Shown: positions 35,123 to 46,875 of the stretch, piece by piece
How positions within the stretch are numbered: the stretch's first letter is position 1
How the letters are laid out: each line of letters opens with the position of its first letter
From: Leptodontidium sp. MPI-SDFR-AT-0119
Taxonomy: Eukaryota; Ascomycota; Leotiomycetes; Helotiales; Leptodontidiaceae
Assembly: GCA_020726505.1 (NCBI GenBank)
Contig: JAHLEZ010000010.1
Span: forward strand, 1,922,001-1,986,000
Length of the DNA: 64,000 nt
Reading direction: 5' to 3'
The notes under the pieces: model-generated
Seen by the model: the letters and a program-made list of their open reading frames with translations, nothing else
Told to the model about the DNA's origin: nothing
Database searches by the model: none
Position numbers and translations under genes: made by a program

Positions 35123-36936
35123 TCAAACGACTGTCTCAGCTGTAACAACATTCCCGTTTTTGTTCTCAGTCTCAAATTTGGTTGTTTCAGCATCCTGGTA
35201 GCTAGGACAAGTGAACGCTAGACGCAAATTAGGTTCTGTTGAGCGAAATCATTGTCTGGGGTTTATGACTTACTCGCGAATTTTCTTGCAGGAATTTTCA
35301 GCGCAAACATTGTATTGATTTCCTCGAGAGATCTCCCTGCCGTCTCTGGCAGAAGGAAAAATACCCAAATTGAACCCATAAACATAAGAGCGCCATAAAT
35401 GAAACCGATCTTTGCTCCCAAGTTTGCCGAATCCGGATTGTAGAGGTATGGAAAGGTAAAACTGACAATCCAAGAAAAGAACCAAACGAAAGCGGTCGAG
35501 ACTGACATCAACAATGAGCGATTCCTGCCTACTGACATTTCGGCGAAAGAAACCCAGATCGTAGTGCCCAGACCGAGATTGAAGGCGATATAGAAGAGGA
35601 AAAAGAGAGCTATGGCTCCGTTGTTGACAGCCGCAGATTCCTTGGCAAGTCCAAATCCACCGTCAAGGACATTGATACAGCCAATGCATGTCATAGAGAA
35701 CATTAGCACCTTCCGTCTGCCCACACGTTCCAGAAGGTATTGTGCAAGCAAAATGACTGGCAATGCTGTACAGTATAGAGCGAAGTTGGCGACATAGGGA
35801 TCGATGCCACCGATGGAGGTCAGTATAACACCGCCGTAACTGACGACAAAATTGATACCGGAAGCCTGACTCCATCCTAAAATAATCCAAATTCTTGTCA
35901 GAGATACGCGCTCTAAGACAAATAAGTGGTTATACATACCGGCCATTCCAATACCAAGCATCATTTTCCTAGCTTCTGGTCCTGAAAGAAGCTCCCTCCA
36001 ATGTCCTTTTTCTTGATGTTCGATACCAGCAACTATTGCATCCAAATCTTCATTGACGGTTGTGTCGCCTTTATTCGCAAGGCGATGCAAGGCTTTTCTT
36101 GCCATATCTGTCCGACCCTTTTCTGCAAGCCAGCGAGGAGACTCAGGTACCATTGTAAGACATGCAATGATCAAAACAATTGGCAAAACTGCTTGAATGG
36201 TCATTGGTATCAAGTAGCCAGATTTGGCGTTTGAATCTTTCATGCCAAACACCGTAGCTGTGCCGAGAATCAGGCCGATTCCCACGGCAAATTGATATGC
36301 AGCTACGAGAGTTCCTCGCAAAGTGGGAGGAGCACATTCTGCAATGTAGAGCGGAACAGATGCAGCTGCAAGCGCAATACCCATACCTATGCTAGGGTTA
36401 GCAACGTTGATAGCTTGCTAGGGGATGCGATTGTATCGTACCAAGCAAGAATCTACCAACGACGAGAAGCGCTACAATAGGTGCGACCGATTGAACAAGT
36501 GTTCCGAGGAGAAATGTGGTGCATGCAATGATAATCCCGCCTCTTCGACCAAATTTCACCCCAATCGGGTAGGAAAGAATCGCACCAAGAACTTCACCTA
36601 AGTTGATGATGCTTGTGATGAGAGACAACAACCAAGAAGGAAGGATGTGGGCGCCTGTGGTGGCATTGTAATCGCCGTAATCGCGGACAAATGGTGGTAA
36701 TACCAGAAGACCTGTTGTGCCCAAATCAGTACGAGCAGGCTATTGGAGTTGAATATGTCCTCTAAGAACAGAAGCTTGAACGTACTCGAAAAGTAAGATA
36801 GATCATAACCGGAGGTTGCTGCACCCAAAGTAGTAATCATGCAAATGAGAACTGTTTTGCGGTAGGTGAGAATATCGCGTAGAACGCCCATTTTGAGATT
36901 ATGGAAGATTGAGTCTGCGGATTGTTTGATAGACAA
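35123..36936 (-). CDS. MFS sugar transporter (intact)
   Basis: A twelve-helix sugar:proton symporter, plasma membrane. Exons join through GT-AG introns. The first splice gives GYDLSYFSSLLVLPPFVRDYG, the second RFLLGMGIALAAASVPLYIA, the third GIGMAGWSQASGINF (removing a 62-bp intron near 35880-35940). A last small one near 35225-35270 gives RKFAKPNLRLAFTC and a 40-residue polar tail to the stop at 35123. Family motifs: KFGRRGG after helix 2, PESPRWLAEKGR after helix 6, ERVGRRKVLMF in the second half and LPETAGRSLEEI after helix 12. The length is about 520 residues. It shares a 617-bp divergent promoter with the alpha/beta hydrolase gene. MGVLRDIL, 15 codons downstream, is an alternative start. 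Confidence 0.9.
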
Positions 36937-37553
36937 AATATTGTTGTGATTGATTAATGATGGTTATCGAAAGACAAGAACGGTAGGGACGATGGATGTC
37001 ATTAAGTATTCCTGTACAGTACCGCCTACTTGGGTCTGGACTGGTCTTGAGCCGTTGCTCGGACGGATGGGGAAAATCTGGGGACCCCGGGGAGCGTCGG
37101 GAGGATGTGGAGGGTATGGAGAATATGGCGAATACGATTTGGGTATGATGTGGATTGCTTTCATGAATTGTTGTGGGAAATATAATGGGCCGAAACGCCC
37201 AAAGGCTCAATTTGATTGCAGCCGACGAGCATTTAATTATAACCATTGGTGGTCACCTAAGGGGCGTCGCATATCGGGGTCTGTCGGCCAGAACTGGAGT
37301 AACGCTAATGGAAAATGCGACTCGTGCACAAATACATGCGGGGCGAACTCGGTAGATTGTTGGATGGAGTAAATTTCCAAACACGGGCAATAAAACATCT
37401 TATAAATCTTCTATCTCTACGCCCCAAGGAAATCGGCCTGCAGAAACATAACCGGGCAGATATCCGTGTAACATATTTCAGAACATCAATTGACTCCCAC
37501 GAATTTCACGAAAGCTTGGTATTTTCAGTGTTCAGTGTGCAAGACAGCGGAAA
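36937..37553. promoter_or_regulatory. Divergent promoter, sugar transporter / hydrolase
   Basis: A 617-bp region between two divergently transcribed intact genes, so it must hold both promoters. It contains scattered CGG/CCG triplets (for example around 37271-37285 and 37431-37463) that a Zn2Cys6 protein could bind, but no clear repeated operator. A G-rich purine stretch lies at 37070-37130. Confidence 0.5.
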
Positions 37554-38615
37554 ATGTCTACCACTGCGACTCGAATTCAACATGTAAGTCAGACTTCATT
37601 GTTTGGATCTCATTCTCACACGCCGAGGTAGGAAGCTGCAGCTTTTCCAGCATTGGACCCGGGACTAGAGGCTTTGCTCTCGACATTCGAGTTTAACGCG
37701 CCAGAAAACTTCGAGGCCTTGCAAGCAGAGCGTGAACGACTGAGCAAAAGTTCCGCAAACAATATACCCTCAGATCTCGACGGCATCTTGCATAAAGAAC
37801 ATGTTATCCAAGGGCCTTTAGGCGACATAAAATTATCGGTCTTCAGCAGGGAGTCTAGTAGTGCTACATCTACCACAAATCCAGGAGTTTTCTTCATTCA
37901 TCCTGGTGGTATGTGTGTAGGTAGCCGATTCCTTTCATGCGATGTGGCTTTGGATTGGGTACGAGATATAGGTGCAGTGTGCGTGACAGCCGAGTATCGG
38001 CTGGCTCCAGAATTTCCTGACCCTGCACCGATTGAGGACTGCTACGCAGCTCTGAAGTGGATGGTGCAAAATGCAACGGCTCTATACTTCAACTCATCGT
38101 CCCTCATTGTGGCTGGTGGCTCAGCTGGCGGTGGTCTTGCTGCAGGTTTGACGCTTTTGTGTCGTGACAGAAAGGACATTTCAGTTACGGCCCAGGTTCT
38201 TGTGTGTCCAATGTTGGATCCCGACAATAAGACACCATCTACCTTTCAGCGAGTACTCCCGGGTATGTGGAGTCGAAACGCCAACCGTTATGGGTGGGAC
38301 TGCCTTCTTGGTGAAGGACGCTACAAGCAGGACGTCAGCATCTATGCTGCACCAAGCCGGGCAAAGGATGTTACTGGCCTTCCGCCAACCTTCATTGACG
38401 TGGGAGAGTGTGAGATTTTCAGGGACGAGTGTGTTGCGTATGCTTCGAAGCTGTGGACTTCAGGCGTATCAACAGAGTTACATGTGTGGCCGGGCGCTTT
38501 CCATGGATTTGATATGGTTGTGCCAAACACATCCCTATCAGTGATCGCCCGACGGACGCGGAATGAGTGGGTCAATCGTTGGTTCCAGAATCTTCATAAA
38601 GTCAAATGCAATTGA
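37554..38615 (+). CDS. HSL-family alpha/beta hydrolase (abhydrolase-3)
   Basis: A cytosolic esterase/lactonase-type hydrolase. Exon 1 is 37554-37583 (MSTTATRIQH) and exon 2 is 37632-38615. Together they encode 337 residues, normal for the family. The nucleophile is Ser about 174 in VAGGSAGGGLAAG. The His lies in WPGAFHGFDM (about 301). The acid position in FIDVGECEIFRDE is Glu (about 271) where many HSL enzymes have Asp. The oxyanion motif reads HPGG (about 100-103) instead of the common HGGG, which may alter the acyl pocket. It has no signal peptide. It is divergent from the sugar transporter and sits with the redox genes of the accessory segment. The substrate is unknown. Confidence 0.9.
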
Positions 38616-39239
38616 CGGCAAAGTTTAAGCTTAGCAGTGTACCGCAGTCCGAATGTCAATCTTTTACTCTATATGGCACATCTAAATATCTTATGCAATT
38701 CTTAGAAAGCAAAGCTCCTCGTGTCCATGGTCTGATGCCGTAAAGAGTGTTGCGTGTCCAGAGTTGAACAATCACAATCCCGTCTTTCTAGCTCTTGGCG
38801 TAAAAACAGCGGCAGCTAAGTAGTGACTGGATTTGAGGCTTCAATCGGCTTGGACTTGACAGAAATTTTGAATTAATTTAGAGCCATACCACCAAGTTTG
38901 CATTAAGCGTCCAATTATCTGTAACCTTGACAGGCCTGTCATCTGAGACCTTCCACGGTAAGTATACTCAACGGTCTACAAACGTTCCCAACATCCTCAC
39001 TACAGCCCCTCTCTAGGAACCGGTGCGTTTTCAGAGCCCGAGACAAAGAAAATTTAATGGGTTGTGGCTCTATTAGTAAAGTCACATGGTGTGTTGGTCT
39101 GCACTCCTATGCTGGAGACTTTCTCTCTCTATCGCTGGTGTACTGACACTAACCACATCCATTTCTTTGGTGCCGAACCCACTGTCATAGGGTCTCTCGT
39201 ATATCAGCCAAGTGTTATAATTATATAGAGAGATTCATC
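38616..39239. other. Intergenic region
   Basis: Nothing recognised. There is no frame of useful length and no repeats that I can match inside the window. Confidence 0.4.
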
Positions 39240-39336
39240 CGTTCCTTCGTAGTAGACCTGTAAGCATACGAATCGCCTCCGACTACGTACTCCCATATAC
39301 CTCTGGTACCGCCCTTGGTATGCTTGTGTCGTTACC
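39240..39336 (+). repeat. 5'-truncated LTR fragment, LTR A family
   Basis: The sequence from GTTCCTTCGTAGTAGACCT to TGTCGTTACC matches the 3' end of solo LTR A (24362-24463), including CCCATATACCTCT. The 5' part is missing. Very AT-rich DNA (39340-39510) follows, probably decayed retroelement interior. Confidence 0.65.
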
Positions 39337-39861
39337 AAAATCTATTAACTTTTAAGTTAAAAACTAAAAAAGATAAGAAAATATTAACTTAAGTTTTATT
39401 TGCGTTTTAAATATTATGTAATAAAAGCAAGTTTTTGAATTTTAAATATTTTATATTAATAAATAAATAAAGTGCACGGTTACGCATAAACGTTTTTATT
39501 ATGTCAAAAAAAAATTGGTCCGGGTCCTGATAAACCACGTTGCACGTCAGGCTAAACATGAAGTTAATTTTCCTTGCCCATCACTATCCTCGTCCCTCGT
39601 ATCTTTGGCTCGATTTTAATTGGACTTTGACAAATTGTAAATGTAATGAGTTTGTGTATCCGCGATGCAGCTGGGACTGAAAACAAAAACTAATAATCTT
39701 CACGGAGGCATGCATAACACTTGTGCAGCGGTATTCAGACTAGGAATACTGACGGCCAGGTGCATTTATTCTCGGCATCTCGCTAGATTGACCACTCTTT
39801 CCAGCTGACTTCAGACGTATTCTAGCTTATTTTTAAATCTATGTAACATCTGTTGCACAAT

Positions 39862-42134
39862 TCAAGCTTGTTGATTTATCGCTTCGGCACTGTGTGACAA
39901 CAGATCTTCCAGGATCGTGCGCGCCAGCCTCAAATCACCCGGACCCTCTGGCTCCCAATACAATAGTGTCTCAATAGCAAGCTGAACAGCGCTTTGCCAC
40001 CCCTGGGGTAGAGGAATGGTGCCCGTTTTGGCCACCGCCAAAATGGAAAATGCCGCGCTGACACTAACACGACAGGTATACCATACCCCGTGATGGCGGT
40101 GGCGGATGGAGTTGGTCTCAATCAACCTGATGCACTGTAGCAGCGCCTGTTCCACAAATCGCAGTAATGTTGTATTTTGGAAGGCCTGCCCTGGATGATG
40201 GACAGCGTAGAACAAAAAAGGTCGAAAGATCCAGGTTCTGATCTCTAAAACACGTACGCGAATCATGAATGGTAATTCTTCACTTGGTAATTGGGAGAGG
40301 TCACCCTGATTGTAGTTGAGGACAGAGGGAAGCCCTTCGTGCCACTGTTCAAGGAGTTGCATAAATTCCTCGCCTATTTTGACCATAGACGGCACCTCCA
40401 TGTTCAGCCATAATTGGTGGTCGTCTCGATAAAAGGCGTTCAGTACGCGGTTTCCAATTCGCCGAAGGGCGATCTCAGAGAGGTAATAATACCAACTCTG
40501 TTCCTGCTGTTGCTGCCTAGGCGTCATATGAATAGTGTTCTCACGGAAACTTGGACTCTCGGATGAATTTTGGGGATCCGGAGGCGAGGGAAACATGTGC
40601 GGATATTCGAAATCAGCAATCCCAGATTCGGGCAAGGGGATTTCTGACAGAATTTCGCTTCAAGATCGTGAATAAATGGCCGTAAGAGGGGACAACTGAC
40701 TTACCACTCGGACTTGAAGCAACTCCAATACATCCTTTGCTCCAATCTTTGGGCTGTGGAAGACTTCTTAGATGGCCGACCGAACTTGAGCCATATCTGG
40801 AAGACAATGGATGCTTGATGAAACTCATGAAACGCTTCGACTGGTCGAAGGGCATACATCAAGTATACACCCGAGAGGAAGAAACATTGCGACGCTATAA
40901 TCGATGGACGTAATAATCCTATCCTCCTACGAGCAAGAAGGTAGTATGATTCTGCCCTTTTGAGGTTTGGGCCGTTGTTGCTTGGCTGCAGCTGTCGAAA
41001 TGTGAGGGGATCAGAGGTGGCTTTGGCATGTGCTTCTTCGAATGGAGATGCAATTGTGCCCAGAGCACACGCCAAGAGCTGAAATCACAATCAGAAGGAG
41101 TGCAAAGACTTTGGGAACCGAACTGACCACGAGGCAAGAGGGTCCATCCCATCCCATCCCATTCTCTGCAAAGGCATTTGCAAATTGCCTCAGTGTGCTC
41201 TCATCCAAGATTGGGTTCTTCGTGTGCACCAGAGAGAGAAAACGCTCCGTGAGATTCGCTACTTCTATTTCTTGCAGGCCATACGTGATTGATTGGGACT
41301 CAAAAGGCCGATGGATGTTTGTCTGGAATCCGCCGTCATCGTCATCCGACTCCATTCCGTATGGCGCCGAGTCAAATATGGCCGCCTGCAGACAGTCAAT
41401 GGGGAATTTGCCTTCAAAAATGGGCCAGACCAGTATCATATCTGGGGTTGTGCGTGAGGACGGGATCTTCAGATAACTTGCAGAAGTTGACCATTGCAGG
41501 TTATAGTCTTCCGTTGCAGTAGCCCCAAAGATAGTGTGGTCAGACTCGACGGGACCGGACATATAAGATGCATCTAGAGGTGATTTGTTCTGCACTCCCT
41601 GAACTCCAACATCTCGTATGGCGCTAAGCACATCGTCTTGCGTCTGAATAATCTGGTTAAGGCGACTGAGGATGTGCAGACTGGCGGGATCAAAACTAGA
41701 AGATGTTGGTTCTATCGGGCCGATGACAGAATAAATTGCTATACGTACGACGAATGTTCGGAGTTCTCATGATAGAGGCATTGTGCACCTACACCAATAC
41801 AAAAACCACAAGCAGGGCGCTGGTTGTCGCACTTCGTCTTTCGCGCTCGACACCTGAGGCAAGCGGTTACTGCTCGCTTCCGGGAGTAATTCATAGCTTT
41901 TCGATGAGAGGAATGGCGCCTGTCGTTGCGTAGACCATGAGTAGCGGCACCATTCGTCTGTCCTTGCTCATGTGCGCCTGAGCAGCTTTCCTCGTTCCTG
42001 GACTGCTCATTTGTCAACGCGGAATACCGCTGGAGATCTTGGCTCGAAAAGTCCTCAGAAGCATAAGGATTCTCAAGGCCTTGATTGGATATCAATCTAG
42101 CCGACTGGGCTTGAGCAAGTTCGGGCGTTTGCAT
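39862..42134 (-). CDS. Zn2Cys6 fungal transcription factor
   Basis: A nuclear DNA-binding regulator, about 690 residues over several exons (stop at 39862). After about 90 residues of low-complexity N-terminus comes the binuclear zinc cluster ACLRCRARKTKCDNQRPAC followed by GFCIGVGAQC. All six Cys have correct spacing (C-x2-C-x6-C-x6-C-x2-C-x6-C), and the basic residues RARKTK lie between the second and third. The middle and C-terminal exons read as helical fungal-specific transcription-factor homology (SPTLRQFANAF-type helices, SEIALRRIGNRVLNAFYR, GVWYTCRVSVSAAFSIL). It is divergent from Gfo/Idh gene 2. As the only regulator in the segment it is a candidate controller of the neighbouring genes. 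Exon joins between 41740 and 41640 and near 40670 were not resolved base by base. Confidence 0.85.
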
Positions 42135-42771
42135 ATTGAGAGAAGGCCATGGGGGGGAAGGGGGATGTCGGAGTTGAGAATCTGGGAAACGTCGGGCGTC
42201 ATATATGCCTACCTAGTCAAAGCGGGATCGGGGAACGTCGGCGCTTAGAATCTGGGGAATCTCGTAAAGCCACTCGCCACCGCATTGACGGGTATCTAGC
42301 AAAGCGGGTCGGGGAACGCCGACAAACAAGCTCCAGTGATTCCTTTAACGCTTACTTTAAGGGGAAGAAAGATATCTGCTTCTGCCAAAGAGCTGCCTGA
42401 AGCCCATTTAGATGAGATCTCCGTTGAACTCACGGGTGAGAGTACGGCATGTTAGGGGAGACTCGGAAACAAACAGGCGAACACAGCGCTTCCCTAATCC
42501 CTAGCCAGTCCGAGAGAATACTTTCCACACCACGATGACGGATCAAACTCCCCGAGCTCATTCTCTCAAGTTTGTCACTCCTTCAACTGTGGCCCGAGCC
42601 CTCCGGTGATAAATGGATCGTTAAAAACAGACGAGGTTGAATGAATACTTGCTGCTCGCACTTCCATTCAATATCATCCATGAAATCAAAACCTTCAGAC
42701 ACCCTCTCCTTACAACTTGAAATCTTGGCTCAACGGATTCTGGACAAAGGCTTTCTCTGCAAACTCTCAGC
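42135..42771. promoter_or_regulatory. Divergent promoter, Zn2Cys6 regulator / Gfo/Idh gene 2
   Basis: The region holds two near-identical direct repeats of type CTAG(T)CAAAGCGGG(A)TCGGGGAACGYCG at 42213-42241 and 42296-42321. Each contains a CGG triplet and a CGG/CCG partner suited to a Zn2Cys6 dimer. The half-repeat AGAATCTGGG also occurs twice (42178 and 42247). Autoregulation by the adjacent regulator is a reasonable guess. Confidence 0.55.
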
Positions 42772-44077
42772 ATGGCCTCAATCAATGGATCTCGGAGGGT
42801 TGTCCAGGTGGGCATAGTAGGGTAAGTTTTTATCACCAGTCTGACTTAACAAATTTTACTGATCGGTCACAGATGCGGCGAGATAACTCAAGTCGTACAT
42901 ATTCCGACGCTTGCATTCATGTCGGATTATTACCAGATCACCTATCTGTGCGATGTCTCCGAAAATGCTCTCTCCCACTGCCAGAAGAAAGTCCTTGGAG
43001 GAATGCCAAAGACTACACGTAGTGCGGAAGAGCTGTGCGCCTCGCCTGACGTGGAGGTGGTGTTGATTGCCAACAGCGACGCATTTCACGTTGTGCACTC
43101 AATAACTGCGCTCCGGTACAACAAAATTGTCTTTGTTGAGAAGCCGATGGCATTATCGCTCCAAGACGCAGACTCCATTATAGAAGCTGAGAAGAAATCG
43201 TCTGGGAAAGTCATGATTGGGTACATGCGACGGTACGCGGCTGCTTTCACAGATGCTGTTAAGGAGGTCGGCGGGATCGAAAAGATACTCTATGCGAAAG
43301 TCAGAGACATCGTGGGGCCAAACTCCGCATTCGTTGGGCAGTCAGGGACATTCCCCAAGGCATTCTCGGACTACAGAGCAGAGGATTCGACTAAATTGTC
43401 CAAAACGACAAGTGATATCTTGGAGCAGGCTCTCGGTGAGCTTCGCATACCAGCTACACCAGCCAACTCTTTGATGTGGAGACATTTGGGCAGTCTAGGC
43501 TCACACGATTTGAGTGCAATGCGTGAAATCTTAGGTATGCCGACAGGAGTACTTGGGGCGTCGCTATGTTCAGCTTCAGGTTCCCCCTTCTGGAGGTATT
43601 TGCTCTTGAAAACTAGAACTTCGCAGTAAACTAACATTGAGAAGTGCTCTCTTCCAATTCCCGGGATTTGCAGTTTCCTATGAGTCAGGTATCGACGGAG
43701 TCCCTAGATTCGACGCATCAATCGAAATTTTTGCAGAGGCCAAGACTATTAAAATCTGCTACGATACACCCTATGTGAAAGGCCTACCAACGACTATGGA
43801 GATCAAAGAACGAATGCCAGACGGATCTTACAGAGATTCTACCATCCGCAAGACGTACGAGGATCCATATACACTAGAAATGAGGGAGCTGTACTCTTTG
43901 GTGACGGAAGGAAAAGAGGTCAAGACCACGGCAGTAGATGCAAAGAAGGACCTTGAGATTTTTGGCATGATAATGAAGTCCGGTGTTCATGGTCAGCCTG
44001 CCAGCAGCAACTCCAAAGCTCTGAACGGTGTGAATCATTCTGGCGCTGTCAATCGAGCCGCTGGGATGAATCATTAG
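42772..44077 (+). CDS. Gfo/Idh/MocA oxidoreductase, second type
   Basis: An NAD(P)-dependent oxidoreductase of the inositol/galactose-dehydrogenase-like group. The first exon, starting at 42772, splices by a short intron (about 42821-42872) to complete VVQVGIVGCGEITQVVHIP. Then come VLIANSDAFHVVHSI, FVEKPMALSL (the EKP Lys), a C-terminal domain with HLGSLGSHDLSAMREILGMP, and a second intron near 43592-43645 that joins PFW to SALFQFPGFAVSYESGID. Total length is about 400 residues with no stop or frameshift. It shares a promoter with the Zn2Cys6 gene. It is clearly a different subfamily from Gfo/Idh gene 1, so the two are not a recent duplication. Confidence 0.88.
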
Positions 44078-44338
44078 ACTAGACCTTTGCTGTTGCAGTT
44101 AGAATACTACTTGTCCAATATCCTCCTCATTTTTTGCCAAGCACACTAGAACCTTCTGTCATCACGTTAAATTGCAAGTTTGTTCACGTCGATCATACCT
44201 ATGGGCCGGCCTATGCTCGAATGTGGAGAAGGACCTTTCCGAATGCGGTATGGAGTGAGAGGATCCCCGCGCCGAGACACTCACGGCCAACAGACTCCTC
44301 CCGCCTCTCCACTAATTCTACGAAGAAAGCCGACTCGG

Positions 44339-44352
44339 CCGAAAACCTTCGG
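44339..44352. promoter_or_regulatory. CCGAA-N4-TTCGG palindrome, site 1
   Basis: CCGAAAACCTTCGG, set in a longer GGCC...GGCC palindrome. It has the layout of an everted CGG pair with an 8-bp spacer, as used by Zn2Cys6 dimers. It lies directly before the SDR relic and matches two sites in the next two divergent promoters. Confidence 0.5.
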
Positions 44353-44356
44353 CCGC

Positions 44357-44838
44357 CTCAAAGCAAGATGAGGACTTTGTGTCTCTCGGCATTGTCGCAA
44401 TCCTGCACAATCTACAGAAAGCTAATGCTTCTGAAGGCGCCGTAGAGACTCTTAATCTAGAAACAAAACCATTGGGAATCCGAAGTCTACTTGTGGAAAC
44501 TGGTTTCTTCCGAGCCGAACTCCTGAATGCCAATAACACAACATACATTGATACCAAGTTTGATGACTACAAGCCTGTCACCGAGTCGCTGTTCGCCACG
44601 TTCAAGGGAGCCCACCAATAGCAACCTGGGGGGGGGGGGGGGGGGGGGGGACCCAGCGAAAGGTGTACAGTGTATCATTGGTACTGTGAAGGGTGAGAAT
44701 GATTCAGCTGGGAAGGAATTTCCAGTCAGTTTGGCTCTCGACTCAGATACGGTAGAACAGATTCGAAACAAGTGCAAGGATGTTTTGAAACTGCTGGACG
44801 AGTGGGAGACTGTGTCATCCAATACTAATTATGACTGA
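44357..44838 (+). pseudogene. Short-chain dehydrogenase (SDR) C-terminal relic
   Basis: The segment reads SEGAVETLNLETKPLGIRSL, then VETGFFRAELLNANNTTYID and, after a break, GDPAKGVQCIIGTVKGE to a TGA at 44836-44838. These are the last helices of fungal classical SDRs. Two lesions separate the halves: an in-frame TAG at 44619-44621 where Gln is expected, and a 23-G tract (44628-44650) where about four Gs would be expected. The tract shifts the frame. The Rossmann half with the Tyr-x-x-x-Lys site is missing. It cannot be functional. Confidence 0.8.
44628..44650 (+). repeat. G23 homopolymer
   Basis: Twenty-three consecutive G lie inside the SDR relic. Slippage in vivo or an assembly artefact could give this length. 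Confidence 0.85.
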
Positions 44839-45515
44839 GATCAAGATATCGGCACTGTTAACCAGCGCAAAAGCCTCACAAGAAATGGAACTGTCCTTTG
44901 TGCGGCCCTGAGATGTACAAAAGCATTATGTATCCTAGTTCAAATCCGCGCTCGTGTAATCAAGGTTCAACACTGTGTTGCGCTATGATTTCCCAGTATT
45001 TTAGAGAAACTTCGTCTCGGAAGATTGTTGGAGTTACTTACACTATCAACGATATTTGGATTCAAGGTGAAAATGCACCATTACTATTCAATAAACACGC
45101 GGTGCTAGTTACTTTAGGGCTAAACTTGACTCTTTCATTATACGTAAACCTTACTTCATCATCAGGCGTCAGTCCTCAGCATGCTCGCAACTCTGCATGT
45201 AAATGGACCAGAAAGAAGACCCTGGCCAATACAGTACCAGTTTCCGAAACAGAGCTGTAAGAAATGGCACTTGAGAAGTTCTCAGCCCTCTTCCAAATTC
45301 TACAGACGACAGGTCATTAAAGTATCTCTTTCGAGGAAAGGGAAGTTTTAAAGGGTATTTTGTACATGCGGAATCAAAGATAGCAATAAAGGGAATTGCC
45401 GTGCATAATATTGCGAGTAGATAAATTACAGTGATTCAAAACCTAGCAACTCTAGGGCTCTAATAGATTTAACCATATAACATCCTGCACCTGGATCATG
45501 AAATGATCTCCCGTC
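44839..45515. other. Intergenic region
   Basis: No supported gene. The frame at 44898-45260 has no motif. A tRNA-B-box-like GTTCAAATCC at 44939 has no matching A box or acceptor stem. Confidence 0.4.
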
Positions 45516-46266
45516 TCAAGCTTCATAGTCTATAATACATGGGTCCTCAGAGCTATCAATGATGAACCCATCATAGTTGAGAAGACTCCCTGAATGAGGT
45601 TGCAAGTTTGCAATACCAGTAGTTGTATTCTTCATTACAGTAAAGCGAGTCGAAAAGCTAGGTCGGCATTAGCATAAGCAGACCTGTGCAGAGAGGCAAT
45701 AATGCCTGACGCTATATCTACGTACTATGTTGTAGAGCAGTTGCCTCCGGTTATTGCGTGCATAATCCCGGAAAGTTGGAAAGTTTTGGTGGCACTTGTC
45801 TCCCAGGCCACAAACGTGATATTAGGAAAATGCTATACGTATCACAAGATAAGTTTTCAGTCGACCTTTTCTCGAATCTTTGTCACTGTCGCGGGGGCAA
45901 GGTAAACATACGTTCCATCGAACTGAGCCATTGACTGGTAACATTGCTTGTCTGGATGCTAAGATCTCCTGCGACCCTTGAGATACACTTCCCAAAACAA
46001 CCAAAGTGCCATTTGGCGCAAAGAAATCCGTGAAGTCTGACATCGAGGTCGGATTCTCATTTGTCGCCAACAATCTGGGTACGGGGTTAGTGAGACGTGC
46101 CGATGCAGAGTGAGCCTTTTTTTGGTGGAATGGGGGCTTACTCTTTGTAGAATGGGCCGAACTCATAATCCACCCCATATTGCGGGTTGTAGAAGGTCAT
46201 GTTTACTGCTTGGACCAAAGGCAGGAACACCACTGCGGAAGATAAGGCGGCTACAATAGACTTCAT
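45516..46266 (-). CDS. Secreted SnoaL/NTF2-like protein
   Basis: Four exons (46142-46266, 45912-46074, 45726-45832, 45516-45657) with good GT-AG introns add up to exactly 179 codons including the stop. Residues 1-20 form a signal peptide (MKSIVAALSSAVVFLPLVQA). The mature part has about six N-glycosylation sequons (NMT, NGT, NGS, NIT, NCS, NTT) and strands such as FAPNGTLVVLGSVSQG and WNHFPNITFVAWET, ending FTVMKNTTTGIANLQPHSGS. The layout resembles SnoaL-like (NTF2 superfamily) domains, which in fungi include cyclases, isomerases and non-enzymatic binders. It is divergent from the EthD gene across 609 bp holding a CCGAA-N4-TTCGG site. The fold assignment is moderate; the gene structure is strong. 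Confidence 0.8.
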
Positions 46267-46875
46267 TCTTGACTTTGAAAAGTGATTCCAATGTTTGAAC
46301 TGCTAAGTTAAATGGAGATAAAAGTTCGTTTATATATGAATCAACAAAGTAGAGCCAAGATCATTTGGCGGATTGTTTGTCATCTCCTAAGGGCTCCTTC
46401 ATAGGTAAACGAGCAAGCAACCGTGACGTAACCGTAAGGCCAAGGAGGTTGCCAAATAGCGAACACAAATAAGACTTTTAATCTCTTTAACTTTTAGCCC
46501 AGACTTTCTTCTTCTACCCATGTACGGCGTTAACACAGGCAGCAACAGGACTTTGGAACCAATGTGCTTGGCACTAATCCCAACCCATTTGTCTCACCCG
46601 AAACCTAATACCGACCGACGATCCCGCGAACCGAAAATATTCGGCCCAAGCTTCTCTGGCAATACAGGATCTCGGATTACGCGTCGAAGTGAACGTGCAT
46701 GATAACTATAATCCAAAATAGTCATAGCTTGTAGACTTTGTCGAGATCATCTTCATACTCAGAATTTTGCTTCGGGATTTGTGATGCAGGGTTCCTCTAT
46801 GCATATATACTCGAGAGAGAGTCTCGCATTCACAAAAGAAATCTAATAAACAAACACAAGTTCAGCACAATCACA
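46267..46875. promoter_or_regulatory. Divergent promoter, SnoaL-like / EthD
   Basis: This carries the palindrome CCGAAAATATTCGG at 46631-46644 (inside ACCGAAAATATTCGGCC), about 365 bp from the SnoaL-like start and 232 bp from the EthD start. A TATATAA-like box for the minus gene is near 46330 and one for the plus gene near 46803 (CATATATAC). Confidence 0.6.

Noticed and set aside
36950..37372. 140-codon frame rich in Gly and Tyr
   Set aside because: It fills the promoter between two good divergent genes and arises from a GGA/GAA-rich purine stretch.
44930..44960. tRNA-like B box GTTCAAATCC
   Set aside because: No A box at the right distance and no pairing acceptor stem.
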